Virus record (IMG/VR): IMGVR_UViG_3300046008_000864
Span: 1 to 44,076 of that record
DNA: 44,076 nucleotides
Direction: 5' to 3' (one strand)
DNA from: a virus
Shown here: piece after piece, positions 7,031-17,538 of the stretch
Numbering within the stretch: the first letter of the stretch is position 1
How the letters are laid out: every line of letters begins with the position of its first letter
Notes under the pieces: model-generated
The model's input: the letters and a program-made list of their open reading frames with translations, nothing else
Told to the model about the DNA's origin: nothing
Database searches by the model: none
Translations under genes and position numbers: made by a program

Positions 7031-10000
7031 ATGGCTAACGCGAAAGTTAAACAAACAATTGACGTAGAAGTAGGGCTTGGCAAAGTTGACTACACGGGTA
7101 TTACGAGCAAGATTCAGACGATGCACAATGGCATTGAGCAGTCCTTAAAACAGGCAGCTGTATCTGGTCAAATGAACGTCCCTGTATCCGTAGCGGCTAA
7201 GTTCACGTATAAGCATAATCGTGTAAACATGCACGAAGTTATTGGAGGTGTGCCTCAATCCCAAACGTTTTCACCGCTTATAACTGTAGCCCCAAAGTTT
7301 AAAACAGTAAATCATGATGGCTCCGTCAAGACAATCCGTAAAGCGTTAGGTATTGATGGGGTTAAACTTGCAAGTAAGGAAATGGAGTCAGAGGTCAAAA
7401 GCCTTGAGTCTACATACGGGAAGATTCACAACTTACGCAAAGAGTCAGATAAACTAAAACCAGAGTTTTTCCAAGCGCACTCTGAAATGTCAAACGGTGC
7501 TGACTACAAGAAATTTAATCATGAGTTACAAGTTGGTGCGCTACAAGTCCAAAAATACAAAGAAAATTTAAACGAACTTGAGCGTCAGGCAGTAACTGCG
7601 TCTAAAACATTACACGATTTAGCAGCAAGACAGAATAACGTGCAGAACCTTGTGTATGCACGAGGTGAAAGAACAAGCGCAGGCAAAGCGTTTGACGCAG
7701 CAAAAAATAACCCTAACCTTGATATGGCTGAGATTACCGCAGCCCAAAAAAGATTAGCCAGTGCCAGACAATTAGTAAAAGATCTTGACCAAGTAAATTT
7801 AAAACTAAAGAACTCTGATGCAGTATTATCAACACAGCGTCTTAACGCGATACAACGTACAACAGCGGCGGAAATAACTAGTTTTAGAAGTCAAGTACCC
7901 GCAAGTGTAATCAAGGCTCAAGACTCTTACACGAAAGTGTTGATGGATGCCCAAGCGTTACGGAATGATTCTAAAACACAAGATGCGAAAGTCCTTGAAT
8001 CTGGGATAAAAGAAGCACAAGCGTTAAATGGTCGCATATCGCGCTTAATGACTAATGCCAATGTCACGGACGACCAAAAGACGAAGCTTGCAGATCAACT
8101 GACGAAAAAAGAAGGTTTAATATCATCATACACAGATCGGCTACATGAGGTTAAACACGAGAGTAAAATAGGTACAGATTTTGATAAGCAGATGCGGGAT
8201 TCAGCTGGCATCACAGAAGGTGTTCAGCAGAAACTTGCGAATAAACGTGCATCTGAAGAGGCTAGAAAACGAAACAGTTTAAGCAACTTAGAATCGAATC
8301 TACGCGGCACATCCGAATCAGCCCAGTTACGGGAAAGTGTAAAGCAGGATAAGCTAACGTCACGTGCTACGAGCATACTGCAAGAAACAGATAGCTTAAA
8401 GCGTCTAAGAAAAGAAATCACGGATATGCCACTTGAGGATTTGAAAAACCTCGGCAAGAGGTATAACGAGATTCAGCATAAAATCAAATTATCACCTGCC
8501 AATTTGGGTGACATGAATGATAGACATTTAGCGGATAAAGTAATTGATTTACAAGGTGAATTCAAATCTATTCAAACGTTGGCTCAAAACAGATTAAAGT
8601 TTTTATCACCAACGGAAGGAAGATCAGCATCGCGTGGGGAGCAGGTAAAAGCTGCTGAGGTTAAACTTGGTGAACAATTTATCGCTGAAGGGACTAGATT
8701 TACTTCTCGTCCAAGAGAAGATATGCGTTTTATCAAGGCTGCTTATCGTAATCGGATGGATGAGACATCTGTAGCTCTTTCACAGGAACAACCAGGCTCA
8801 GATAAGCATACCGAGTTGTCACGGAATATGAAAGAGCATGAAGCTGGTTGGAATAAGGCTTCACACGCAGCTAAGGAGTACAGAGGGGTTTTAGGTAAAG
8901 TAGGACATGCCTTTGACACTTTAACGCGCTACGGGGCAGTTGGGGCTATTGTATACAACGTAGCAAATGCTATTAAAGAAGTAGTGTCTTCAGTGATAGC
9001 GCTTGAAGATGAAATGAAGAATATCCAAGCGATTACTTCTTCATCCGATACACAAATGGCTGTGATTAACCAGTCAATAAAAGACACGGCTGTAACAACA
9101 GCATTCAGTATAAAAGAAATTGCTGGGGCGGTGAAAACAGTAGCGCAAGCGGGTGTCGAGATGAAAGACATTCCGAAAACTGTACAAGCGATTGCAGATG
9201 TAGCTACTGCAACTGGGAGTCAGTTACAAACGGCTGCTGACATCATCACCACAGTAAAAGAAGTTTGGGATGGAATTGATGTAAGTACGATTGGTGACAG
9301 GATTACTCAGGCTGTAAACATATCCAAGTTACAGATTGAAGATTTGAAAACCATCTTGTCTTTGAATGCTGCTGCTGCAAAGTCTGCAAATGTATCACTT
9401 GAACAGTCATTATCACTTGATGCTTTGTTAAGAAACTCAGGTGTTAAAGCAAGTACAATTGCAACTGGTTCAACACAGATGTATCGTGAGTTGTTCTCAC
9501 CTGATAAGAAATTTTCTGACTTCTTATCGAGCCAGTATGCGAAAAAAGGTGAAGATGTAACTGCGGAACAAGCATCTAAAAAATTCTCAGATTACCGAAA
9601 TTCAGAAAACCCACTTATTCAAGCTGTTGCTGAGTTAAAACGTATTGGTGTTGGTGACTACAAGTCTATTGCAGAGATGGAAAGGGCTTTAGATTCACGT
9701 GCATTAAATGTGTTTAAACCGCTCTTGAACAGTAAAGAAAGTCTTGCAGGGCTTGAAGCTCAGATGAGAGCAGGAGCAACTGCTGCGGCTGGTGCTGCAA
9801 CAGCGTCACACACTACTAAAAAAGCATTTGAAAACTTAGGTGATCAAGTTGAAGTTCTTGCTGATGCTATTGGTGAGCCTTTCTTAAAACCGCTTACAGC
9901 TGTTATCAACAAGCTGAAAGAATATGCAGGTGATGCTGCGTCTGATTTAACCATTGAGAATTCTAAGGATAAGCGTAACGCTAGGAATTTCAAGGAATTA

Positions 10001-13000
10001 CCAGGCGATGCAAATAACCCCAACCACTCAAGAGATGCTGCGCGAGTAAAGAATTCAAAAGAAGAAGATTATTTTAGAAAAACAGGTGTAGTGATTGGTG
10101 CAGGTATGGCGGACTTGCTTGCACAGCAAACAAAAGGTATGGAGAAACCGACTAAAGAGTTGGAATCCCTAAAGAATTATACTGATTCACCTGATTCACT
10201 TTTGACATACTTCAAGGATTCACAGGCTAAAAAGGACGTACTTAACGCCACAATCGTTGATACAGTTGGAGGTGATAATAGCCAGAAGCTAAGTGAACAG
10301 TTATTACAACAGTTATCGAAAGCAGACCCATCGAAAGATAACAGTGATTTGATTGAACAAATCAAGACACAATTCCGAGGTACAAATAGTGTTTCTTCTG
10401 AGAGTTTTAGTAAACTTGTACTGGGTGCAAAAGAAATAACAGAACCACTAACAGGCACAGTTAAAGGTTTACGCGACCTTTATATGAGTCTCGTTACTTC
10501 AGAAGAAGAGCTTTCTAAATCGGGAAAATTAGAGCTTGAAGCAATATCTGAACTCATTAAAAATCCTGTTTTTAAAGGGGCGATTGTTGACAACAAGGCA
10601 CTAACCCCTGCTCAAGCTGAAGAATTTATTAAGGCGGTACAGGAGAAAGTTGCGCCTGTTGCGAGACAAGCACAAGAAGATTTAAAGACTAAAGCTGCAC
10701 TAAACATCGGGCAACAAACATTAGAAGTTGGAAACAGCGAAAACCCTGATGAAAAGAATGTGTTCACAGCTACTCGGAATGACAACATACGTTCTGCGTT
10801 GGAAGCGAATGGAAAAGAATTTGCAGGTGTTTTAAAAACTCAAATCACAAATCAGGTTAAGGACTATAAATTTTCTCCTGCTGTGGAATCTGCGCTTCTT
10901 CTTGATGCGAATAATCAGATAGAAACAGTATTACAAGAGTTGAATAAAACTGTTTCAGAAAAAGCTGAAGCATTGATTGTTGCTTATACTGATCAGATTT
11001 CCAATTTAGATTTAATCCCTATTGAGAAAAGGGAGCCTGAGCAACAACGTGCAGCTGGTGTTATGTTTACGGAAGTTAAACGTCTTAGTGGAGGGATGAA
11101 AAAACACCAAGACATCGTAAATGAAGCGGCAAGTACCTTGGGTGTTGATCCGTTTGAGATTGCTGCGAGAGGACAGCATGAAAGTAATGGGAATGAAAAA
11201 GCCCAGAACCCAGAACCTGGTTCGTCTGCACGGGGGGTAATGCAGCAGCTAAACATCTCAAGAGAACAAGTTAAACAGTGGGGATATGATAAGCAGTTTG
11301 GTTTTGGTATGGATCCGTTTAATGCTAGGGATAGTATTTTCGGTGGTGCTTCAATCATCAAGGGCTTAACTGAGAAAGAAGGCTTCAAAGATGAACAACA
11401 GCGCCAGCTTGCGTATCATGCAGGACCAGCGTTAGCTCGGGAGTTGATAAAAACTACAGGTGGTGATTTCAACAAATTACCTGAGCCGTTCAATTCTGCA
11501 TTAAAAGAATACAATGCGATGAAGGCTGATTTGATTCGTCAAAATCAAACTCAGGGAAAATTAGATTTACCTGATGCCGAAAAGACTGTTGATTTAAAAG
11601 TATCCCCGAATGTAGCCCACTCGTCTACAATTCTTAAAAATACTAAAGCAGCAGAAGACGCTAGGAAAAAGCAGGTGTACACGGAAGCTAACAGTGTAGA
11701 AATCGAGGCAAGAAGACTCGAAATGACACAGATGCAGCTTGATTTTAAGAATGATAAAAAGAATGACGATAATGATGCAGCAAGAGCTGAGTTTAGTGCA
11801 AAGTTGTATGAAAAACAGTTAGTTGATTTAAACGGTGCTATTGATTGGGCAGAGAACACTCAGGATTTTCCAAAAACCAAAGTAGGACATAAGGCAAGGG
11901 CAGCAGCTATTGCTAAAGCGCAACAAGCAAAGCAAGATGCGGATATAAGCCAAGCTGAAAGCCAGTCTAAGTTAACTAGAACTGATGGGAGAACGCCGTT
12001 TAATGAGAACGATCCTAAGTATGTCGCGTTTAGAAATCAGTCTACTGATGCTGAAATTAAAAAAGCCAATTACATTGCGGAACATGGTGGTTCTTCGGGT
12101 AAACAAGCACAACCGATACTAGACGCTTTTGATGCAGAGAAGAAAGCTGGCGTAGATGGTATGGCAGCTATGAAGCTGGAGCATACCCAAAAATTCAGAA
12201 CCAATGCAAACGAAGAACGTGATGGTTTAGGGACAGATGCAAAGGTCGCAGAATTAAAAAGGCAGCAGGATAAGTCCGATGCAGAATTTGCTCTGACGAA
12301 GAAAAAACGTGAAATAGAAGCTGCTAGAGTTCCGTTTAATGAGTCAGACCCTACTTATAGAAGTCACGAAAAGGCTGCTGTAGACCTTGGCGTTGAAATG
12401 GACAACTTGGCAGCAGCTAATAAACATGACCCTGCTTTAGACTCTAAGGATAAAGAAAGAACTGCCCATATCGTAGCCAACCTTAATGATAAGTTACAGA
12501 AAAGTCTTGCTTATAGCTGGAACGATGTTGAAAAGGAATTAGGGAAAGATACAGCTGAACGTGATGACATCACTGCTAAGATTGCTAAAGAAAATACAGA
12601 TTTAGCTAAACGTATCAAAGAACGCTCGATTGAATCAGTTCTTAAAAATATCCAAACTGAGCTGAAGGTTCTGGATAAAACGATTGAGTTGAATGATACG
12701 AATTCAAAGGTTGCAGAGGACTCAGGAAACTTAACACTGTTCAATGAACTTGAGGCACAGAAAACTAAGTTAGTTGAAGATCGTAGACTCAAGAAAATAG
12801 AAGAAATCAAGGCAAACCCTGACAAAACAAATCAGGCTCAGGATTTGATTGATGCTGCAGATGAAGCGAAGAAAGCGAAAGAAGCCTTGCATGATGTTGG
12901 GTCATTCAATACTTTGGAAGCAGCAAAATTATCTAAAGTAGTTGATAAGCCTATTGAAGGAGCTTCAAGAAAAGGTCGTCAGGACGCATTAGGACATACG

Positions 13001-14794
13001 CAGTACCTTTCAGACCAGAAGGCTCAAAACACACGTGACATGGGTGCACAGCAGGCGAAGTTAGCTGATTACCTTGAAAGAATTTCAACATTACAACCTG
13101 CTGCCCAATCCACGGATATAAACATTAGTGAAAAAGCGAAATTAGACATTGAGCAGTTAGGAAAAGAAGCTGATATTGCGAGAGCAGAAATTGCCAAGCT
13201 GGGTGTTGTGGCTGAGGATCTCGCGCCAACCCTTGCAAATCAATTAGGTCAAATTTCAGCGAGTAACATTGGTGCTGAGATTGATAACCTGAATGGCTCA
13301 TTGAAGAATTTAGATAAGAATCTGACTTCGCGTGCTGTGCAGTTTGCTGATGCTGTATCGGGTGATCTTGCTGATTCTACGATAAAGGCTGCTGAAGGGT
13401 TGCTGGGCTTCAAGATTGCTACGAAAGAAGCCACTGATGCGTTACTAAACGTAATGGATAAGAAAGGTGACTTAGCCCTTTTACAAACAAATCGTATTGA
13501 CCTAGCACAAAAGATTGCATCAGTACGGATGAACGAAGTTGACCCTGTCGCTCAGGAAGCGCAAATAAAAGCCGCCACGGACGCTCAGGTACAAGCGGAG
13601 CAACTAGCTCAGTTCCAAATAAACGAAGCGCAGAAGGCAGCCGACAAGGTTGCATTTAATGAAAGCTTTGCGGGTAAACTCCAGTTAGCGGGAAAAGACT
13701 TAATTGAGGGTGCGGTTAAAGATGTAATCAAAGCGGAAGTGACAGGATTATTCTCTGATGCTTTAGGGTCTGCTCCGACAAAACCTATTTATGCTGAAGT
13801 CACAAACTTCCCAGAAAAAATGGGCGGGACTGGTGCTTCAACGTCTCCCACAGGTTTAATTGGGACTGCGTTTAATAAAGTAAAGTCTTTCTTTACTGAC
13901 ACATCTGGTGGAACAACACCACCTCCGTCAGAAGGACTGATTCAAGATCAAGGAACTGCACCTAGATTTGACAGCACATCAGCATCGGGAGTTACGATTT
14001 CGCCATTGGCTGACCAAACTTCCTCGATTGTTGGTGAATTTACAGACGGTACCTCGATGGCGGGTGGTGGTGGTGCGGCTGTAGATGCACTCGGAACGGC
14101 TGCTGAGACAGGTATTTTCGATGGTATGTCGAAAACTTGGGATGAGACAAAGACGATATTCACAGACTTCACTGACGTAATGGGAGACAAACTTGATGGG
14201 TTTGTCACTGGGTTAGGAGCTACGTTATTCTCAGCATTAGGCGTAAGCAAAAAAGAGTCAACGCTTGATCAGATAAAGAAGTGGACAGGAATTGCTAGTT
14301 CTGTATTAGGTCTTGCAGCAGGAGCTGGTAAAGCCTTTAGTGGGTTAGGCTCGATTGCTGGCGATATAAATATGGAGACATCAACTTTCGATGGACCTGT
14401 TCAGTATAACGCTGCCACGGGTGGTTATATTACTGGTCCTGGCTCAGGTACGTCAGACTCTATTCCTGCTATGTTATCCAATGGTGAATATGTTATTAAA
14501 GCTGACGCGGTTCGGCATATTGGTAAAGATGTTTTGGATAACTGGAACGCTATTTCACGTGCGCCTGTACATCGCGCTACGGGTGGTGCGGTTGGTACAT
14601 TAAGCCCATCCAGATTAGGCTATGCTGCACCAGCTCCAGCACAACAAGCTCCAGCAGGTGATACTAACATTCGAGTAGTCATGGTTGATGACCAACGAAG
14701 AGTTGGTGATTTTATAAATTCTTCAGAAGGTGAAAAAGTGTTAGTAAACTTTATGAAACGTAATAGTACAATGATGAAACAGGTGGTTAAATAA
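7031..14794 (+). CDS. Tail tape measure protein with embedded lytic transglycosylase
   Basis: This 2587-residue protein is the largest in the window. Long charged helices fill residues 100-610. A TP901-type tape measure domain follows at about 625-900, beginning with a hydrophobic stretch (YGAVGAIVYNVANAI) and containing ALEDEMKNIQAITSSS and FSIKEIAGAVKTVAQAGV. A soluble lytic transglycosylase domain lies at about 1355-1500: ARGQHESNG supplies the catalytic Glu (E1384), then SSARGVMQQL and AYHAGP match the family's ARGLMQL and AYNAG motifs. Residues 1530-2200 are coiled coil with a duplicated element (RTPFNENDP and RVPFNESDP). The C-terminus has the SNGEYVI segment common to tape measures. 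It sets tail length, and the transglycosylase probably opens peptidoglycan during DNA entry. Overlap with the next gene is TAATG. Confidence 0.95.
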   Translation: MANAKVKQTIDVEVGLGKVDYTGITSKIQTMHNGIEQSLKQAAVSGQMNVPVSVAAKFTYKHNRVNMHEVIGGVPQSQTFSPLITVAPKFKTVNHDGSVKTIRKALGIDGVKLASKEMESEVKSLESTYGKIHNLRKESDKLKPEFFQAHSEMSNGADYKKFNHELQVGALQVQKYKENLNELERQAVTASKTLHDLAARQNNVQNLVYARGERTSAGKAFDAAKNNPNLDMAEITAAQKRLASARQLVKDLDQVNLKLKNSDAVLSTQRLNAIQRTTAAEITSFRSQVPASVIKAQDSYTKVLMDAQALRNDSKTQDAKVLESGIKEAQALNGRISRLMTNANVTDDQKTKLADQLTKKEGLISSYTDRLHEVKHESKIGTDFDKQMRDSAGITEGVQQKLANKRASEEARKRNSLSNLESNLRGTSESAQLRESVKQDKLTSRATSILQETDSLKRLRKEITDMPLEDLKNLGKRYNEIQHKIKLSPANLGDMNDRHLADKVIDLQGEFKSIQTLAQNRLKFLSPTEGRSASRGEQVKAAEVKLGEQFIAEGTRFTSRPREDMRFIKAAYRNRMDETSVALSQEQPGSDKHTELSRNMKEHEAGWNKASHAAKEYRGVLGKVGHAFDTLTRYGAVGAIVYNVANAIKEVVSSVIALEDEMKNIQAITSSSDTQMAVINQSIKDTAVTTAFSIKEIAGAVKTVAQAGVEMKDIPKTVQAIADVATATGSQLQTAADIITTVKEVWDGIDVSTIGDRITQAVNISKLQIEDLKTILSLNAAAAKSANVSLEQSLSLDALLRNSGVKASTIATGSTQMYRELFSPDKKFSDFLSSQYAKKGEDVTAEQASKKFSDYRNSENPLIQAVAELKRIGVGDYKSIAEMERALDSRALNVFKPLLNSKESLAGLEAQMRAGATAAAGAATASHTTKKAFENLGDQVEVLADAIGEPFLKPLTAVINKLKEYAGDAASDLTIENSKDKRNARNFKELPGDANNPNHSRDAARVKNSKEEDYFRKTGVVIGAGMADLLAQQTKGMEKPTKELESLKNYTDSPDSLLTYFKDSQAKKDVLNATIVDTVGGDNSQKLSEQLLQQLSKADPSKDNSDLIEQIKTQFRGTNSVSSESFSKLVLGAKEITEPLTGTVKGLRDLYMSLVTSEEELSKSGKLELEAISELIKNPVFKGAIVDNKALTPAQAEEFIKAVQEKVAPVARQAQEDLKTKAALNIGQQTLEVGNSENPDEKNVFTATRNDNIRSALEANGKEFAGVLKTQITNQVKDYKFSPAVESALLLDANNQIETVLQELNKTVSEKAEALIVAYTDQISNLDLIPIEKREPEQQRAAGVMFTEVKRLSGGMKKHQDIVNEAASTLGVDPFEIAARGQHESNGNEKAQNPEPGSSARGVMQQLNISREQVKQWGYDKQFGFGMDPFNARDSIFGGASIIKGLTEKEGFKDEQQRQLAYHAGPALARELIKTTGGDFNKLPEPFNSALKEYNAMKADLIRQNQTQGKLDLPDAEKTVDLKVSPNVAHSSTILKNTKAAEDARKKQVYTEANSVEIEARRLEMTQMQLDFKNDKKNDDNDAARAEFSAKLYEKQLVDLNGAIDWAENTQDFPKTKVGHKARAAAIAKAQQAKQDADISQAESQSKLTRTDGRTPFNENDPKYVAFRNQSTDAEIKKANYIAEHGGSSGKQAQPILDAFDAEKKAGVDGMAAMKLEHTQKFRTNANEERDGLGTDAKVAELKRQQDKSDAEFALTKKKREIEAARVPFNESDPTYRSHEKAAVDLGVEMDNLAAANKHDPALDSKDKERTAHIVANLNDKLQKSLAYSWNDVEKELGKDTAERDDITAKIAKENTDLAKRIKERSIESVLKNIQTELKVLDKTIELNDTNSKVAEDSGNLTLFNELEAQKTKLVEDRRLKKIEEIKANPDKTNQAQDLIDAADEAKKAKEALHDVGSFNTLEAAKLSKVVDKPIEGASRKGRQDALGHTQYLSDQKAQNTRDMGAQQAKLADYLERISTLQPAAQSTDINISEKAKLDIEQLGKEADIARAEIAKLGVVAEDLAPTLANQLGQISASNIGAEIDNLNGSLKNLDKNLTSRAVQFADAVSGDLADSTIKAAEGLLGFKIATKEATDALLNVMDKKGDLALLQTNRIDLAQKIASVRMNEVDPVAQEAQIKAATDAQVQAEQLAQFQINEAQKAADKVAFNESFAGKLQLAGKDLIEGAVKDVIKAEVTGLFSDALGSAPTKPIYAEVTNFPEKMGGTGASTSPTGLIGTAFNKVKSFFTDTSGGTTPPPSEGLIQDQGTAPRFDSTSASGVTISPLADQTSSIVGEFTDGTSMAGGGGAAVDALGTAAETGIFDGMSKTWDETKTIFTDFTDVMGDKLDGFVTGLGATLFSALGVSKKESTLDQIKKWTGIASSVLGLAAGAGKAFSGLGSIAGDINMETSTFDGPVQYNAATGGYITGPGSGTSDSIPAMLSNGEYVIKADAVRHIGKDVLDNWNAISRAPVHRATGGAVGTLSPSRLGYAAPAPAQQAPAGDTNIRVVMVDDQRRVGDFINSSEGEKVLVNFMKRNSTMMKQVVK

Positions 14795-16200
14795 TGCTTA
14801 CTAATAGTCAGATTTTATTGGGGTATGGCGAAATTTTTGGTACAAGTTATACCCCCGCACAAGTCGAGATAAGTTTTTGGGCGAATCGAAGTGGATTCAC
14901 AATTGTTAATTTGCCTGCGATGATTTGTCGGCATTACTTAACTGAGGCGATGACAGCAGATTACCTTGATTCGCCTACACTGAAAGCCCTAAAACTCCGA
15001 GCGCTACATTATCTTTATTACTCGCCGACTACTGAATTGTTACACCCTATGGCGAACTGGACAACACCAGTTATAGAGAGGGTAAGTTTTCACACTGACA
15101 TTTTACAATCACGGTATGGTCGTGAGACTCGTCATGGTTTAGTGTACTACCCAAAGATACAACTTGAGTACGACATTCTCGTGTATTTTGAGCTGTACCA
15201 GCATTTTGTGAATCAGGTCAATTACATACAAGGTAGAACTATTGGGATTCCTCAATGGCATTTAATGAAGGTATTAACCCACGCATTAGTTGACTCAGGA
15301 AATCTCTTAACAGACGGTGAATTAGTCCCTGGTAAGTACATATTATTCGCGTCCTACGCGCATACTGAAGAAGTTGAACTTGAGTTAACAGGTGGTATTC
15401 TTTGGTTTAAGAATCAAGTAGAAATGGATTTGAATACCACACCCTGGATTGTGCCAATATCCAAGGGAAGTATAAGGGATAAAATATCCTTATCGATGAT
15501 TTCAGCAGCAGCTGCTACAGGTAAGGTCTCTGCGGATATTAAACCAAACGGTGGGGATACTCGAAACATAGCCAAAGTATTGCCTAAGATCGGAGACTAC
15601 CCTATATTCAATGAAGAGTTAAATTGGGTGACTCCAGCAAGTATGGATTTGATTAGACCTACTACGCTTTTGGATTACGGCACGGGTGTAACAGTTGCGT
15701 ATGACTTACATATGTACTCTGATACGCTAAGGACGTTTACATTTGTGGGCAGGAAAGGTGCGTTTGGGGTTAGGGATATGTTTTACCAAATGAAGGGAAA
15801 GCTTAAAGCCTTTTACTTACCGAGTTTTACAGCTGATATGAATCTAATAAAGGGGTTTAAGTATTCGCATGTCACACAAAGCTTTCAAGTTGTAGCTGCA
15901 GGGCTTGCTGATGCATACACGTTGGCTAACCTCACCAAATTTCTCTATGTAAAATTTAAAAATAGAGAACCTGTTGTATGTAAATTTGGTCAGCCAGTTG
16001 AACATAACGGCATAGAAACTGTACCTGTGTTCGCAACGAATGGAAGTGCTGATCCTTTCCCGTTTGATTGGACTGAAGATGATGTAATTAGTATAAGTTT
16101 CTTGACGTTAAGCAGGTTTAACTCTGATATAATAGAAATTAGTTGGATTACACCTGACTTGTATCAGGCTTCCGTCACGTTCACAAACATACAGCAATAG
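14794..16200 (+). CDS. Distal tail protein candidate
   Basis: ATG at 14794 overlaps the tape-measure stop. The 468-residue protein lies between the tape measure and the BR0599-type hub, where distal tail (Dit or M-like) proteins occur. The C-terminal half contains LRTFTFVGRKGAFGVRDMFY and then KLKAFYLPSFTADM. This is the phage tail pattern in which a flexible F-x-G...R repeat leads to a F-x-LPS...D strand, as seen in distal tail and DUF2460-like proteins. The N-terminal third is more helical and not recognised. The protein would form the ring joining tube to baseplate. Confidence in the general role is fair; the exact family is uncertain. Confidence 0.6.
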   Translation: MLTNSQILLGYGEIFGTSYTPAQVEISFWANRSGFTIVNLPAMICRHYLTEAMTADYLDSPTLKALKLRALHYLYYSPTTELLHPMANWTTPVIERVSFHTDILQSRYGRETRHGLVYYPKIQLEYDILVYFELYQHFVNQVNYIQGRTIGIPQWHLMKVLTHALVDSGNLLTDGELVPGKYILFASYAHTEEVELELTGGILWFKNQVEMDLNTTPWIVPISKGSIRDKISLSMISAAAATGKVSADIKPNGGDTRNIAKVLPKIGDYPIFNEELNWVTPASMDLIRPTTLLDYGTGVTVAYDLHMYSDTLRTFTFVGRKGAFGVRDMFYQMKGKLKAFYLPSFTADMNLIKGFKYSHVTQSFQVVAAGLADAYTLANLTKFLYVKFKNREPVVCKFGQPVEHNGIETVPVFATNGSADPFPFDWTEDDVISISFLTLSRFNSDIIEISWITPDLYQASVTFTNIQQ

Positions 16201-16201
16201 C

Positions 16202-17536
16202 ATGAGTACAATAACCTTTAGCCCGTTTAAAGAAAATACATCCGCAGCAGGGCAATTCAGTCTTGATTCTGATGTAATTTTAGTCGGGGATGTATTTTAC
16301 AACAACATGTCCGAAGGTAGTGTTGGTATTCCAGGCTGGACAGCAGAACTAATCATCGCAGATACTCCGAGTACAGCAACACTGAGAGTGTATCCTGGTC
16401 CAGGCAGACCCGTGGGGCTTATAACTGGGAATGTAACTTTAGATTTCTTAACTTCTGATGCATTTTATATAGGTGAATTACCTATAGATATTCCTGTCTC
16501 CTTAGCATTTTCTGTTGATGTTAGCGTGTACGTCCCTCCCGTATCTAATTTACCTGTATCGCCTGCAACATCTACAACTTTAGCTAGTAACGCCTTGTTT
16601 CTTGAGTATGAAAAATCAGCTGTCAATGAGCCAATCGATGCTTACGAGTTTTCATACGGTGGGGTAGGGTTTGAAGAAGGATTATTATTCTATCGTTACA
16701 CATCGGGTAATTTTCTTGTAAAAATAAATGGGAATGTCTATGCACCTGAACTGATTAGACGATCAGAACTCAGGCAAACAACGGATATTTCAAAAGGGCA
16801 GTTAACACTCACTGTATCAAAGAATAATGATATAGCGAAGATGTTCATAGCAGGTACGCCATCTACTGTTATTTTCGTCAGGTCATACAGAGGATTTGTT
16901 AATAAGAATGGTGACTACGATTTTATTGTTCAGTATCACGGTAGAGTTAGTGCCTGTTCTTTTACTGGGTTTGAAGCGTCAATCGACTGTGATTCGCTTT
17001 ATGTGTCTATAAAACGTCTTGGGTTACGTCAATACTATGAAACAAGTTGCTGCCATGCTTTATATGACATGTCATCTTGTAAATTAGCGAGAAGCACAAA
17101 GGCTAACTTAGTGATGGATTACACGCTGAATTCATATAGAAATAGCTTGGAGATACGGGATGCTGGCGTGGTAGCCCAACCAGCAGAAACTACGGCTCGT
17201 CAAGCAGGAACTAATTTGTTAAACCCTGTTCTTGATGGAACTACAGGCGAAGTCGTATCATCTGGAACTGGCTGGTTTACAGGTGGGATGTTAGAACTCC
17301 CCGATAAAACGCTCCATATGGTCTCATCTCATACGAAAGAATCTGGTGTAGTAGTAATTCACTTAGTCAGGTCTATCCCTGTAGCCCAGCTTGTTGAGGG
17401 TAATTTGAAAATATACCCAGGCTGTGATCACACGACTGTAACTTGCTCCAAATTAGGAAACATTCTTAATTTTGGTGGATTCCCTTGGTTAACACCATCA
17501 AATCCGTTTGAAGGTACACATGTACCTATGGGTTAA
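16202..17536 (+). CDS. Tail hub protein, DUF2163/BR0599 type with Fe-S cysteines
   Basis: This 444-residue protein starts one base after the previous stop. The part from about residue 140 on matches the DUF2163/BR0599 family: a beta-barrel section with a YEFSYGG start, then Cys284-x8-Cys293 (CHALYDMSSC) and Cys408-x6-Cys415 (CDHTTVTC), followed by NFGGFPWL near the end. The C-x8-C and C-x6-C spacings equal those of the lambda gpL Fe-S cluster, though here the two pairs are 114 residues apart, as expected for a domain inserted between them. The first 140 residues are an added beta-rich domain. It probably links the distal tail ring to the central hub. The next gene begins two bases later. Confidence 0.8.
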   Translation: MSTITFSPFKENTSAAGQFSLDSDVILVGDVFYNNMSEGSVGIPGWTAELIIADTPSTATLRVYPGPGRPVGLITGNVTLDFLTSDAFYIGELPIDIPVSLAFSVDVSVYVPPVSNLPVSPATSTTLASNALFLEYEKSAVNEPIDAYEFSYGGVGFEEGLLFYRYTSGNFLVKINGNVYAPELIRRSELRQTTDISKGQLTLTVSKNNDIAKMFIAGTPSTVIFVRSYRGFVNKNGDYDFIVQYHGRVSACSFTGFEASIDCDSLYVSIKRLGLRQYYETSCCHALYDMSSCKLARSTKANLVMDYTLNSYRNSLEIRDAGVVAQPAETTARQAGTNLLNPVLDGTTGEVVSSGTGWFTGGMLELPDKTLHMVSSHTKESGVVVIHLVRSIPVAQLVEGNLKIYPGCDHTTVTCSKLGNILNFGGFPWLTPSNPFEGTHVPMG

Positions 17537-17538
17537 GT

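Noticed and set aside
6960-7040. Programmed frameshift from the tail chaperone into a longer form
   Set aside because: GGGTTTTAAAGG near the stop does not form an in-frame X-XXY-YYZ heptamer, and the tape measure starts only nine bases later with no room for an extension.
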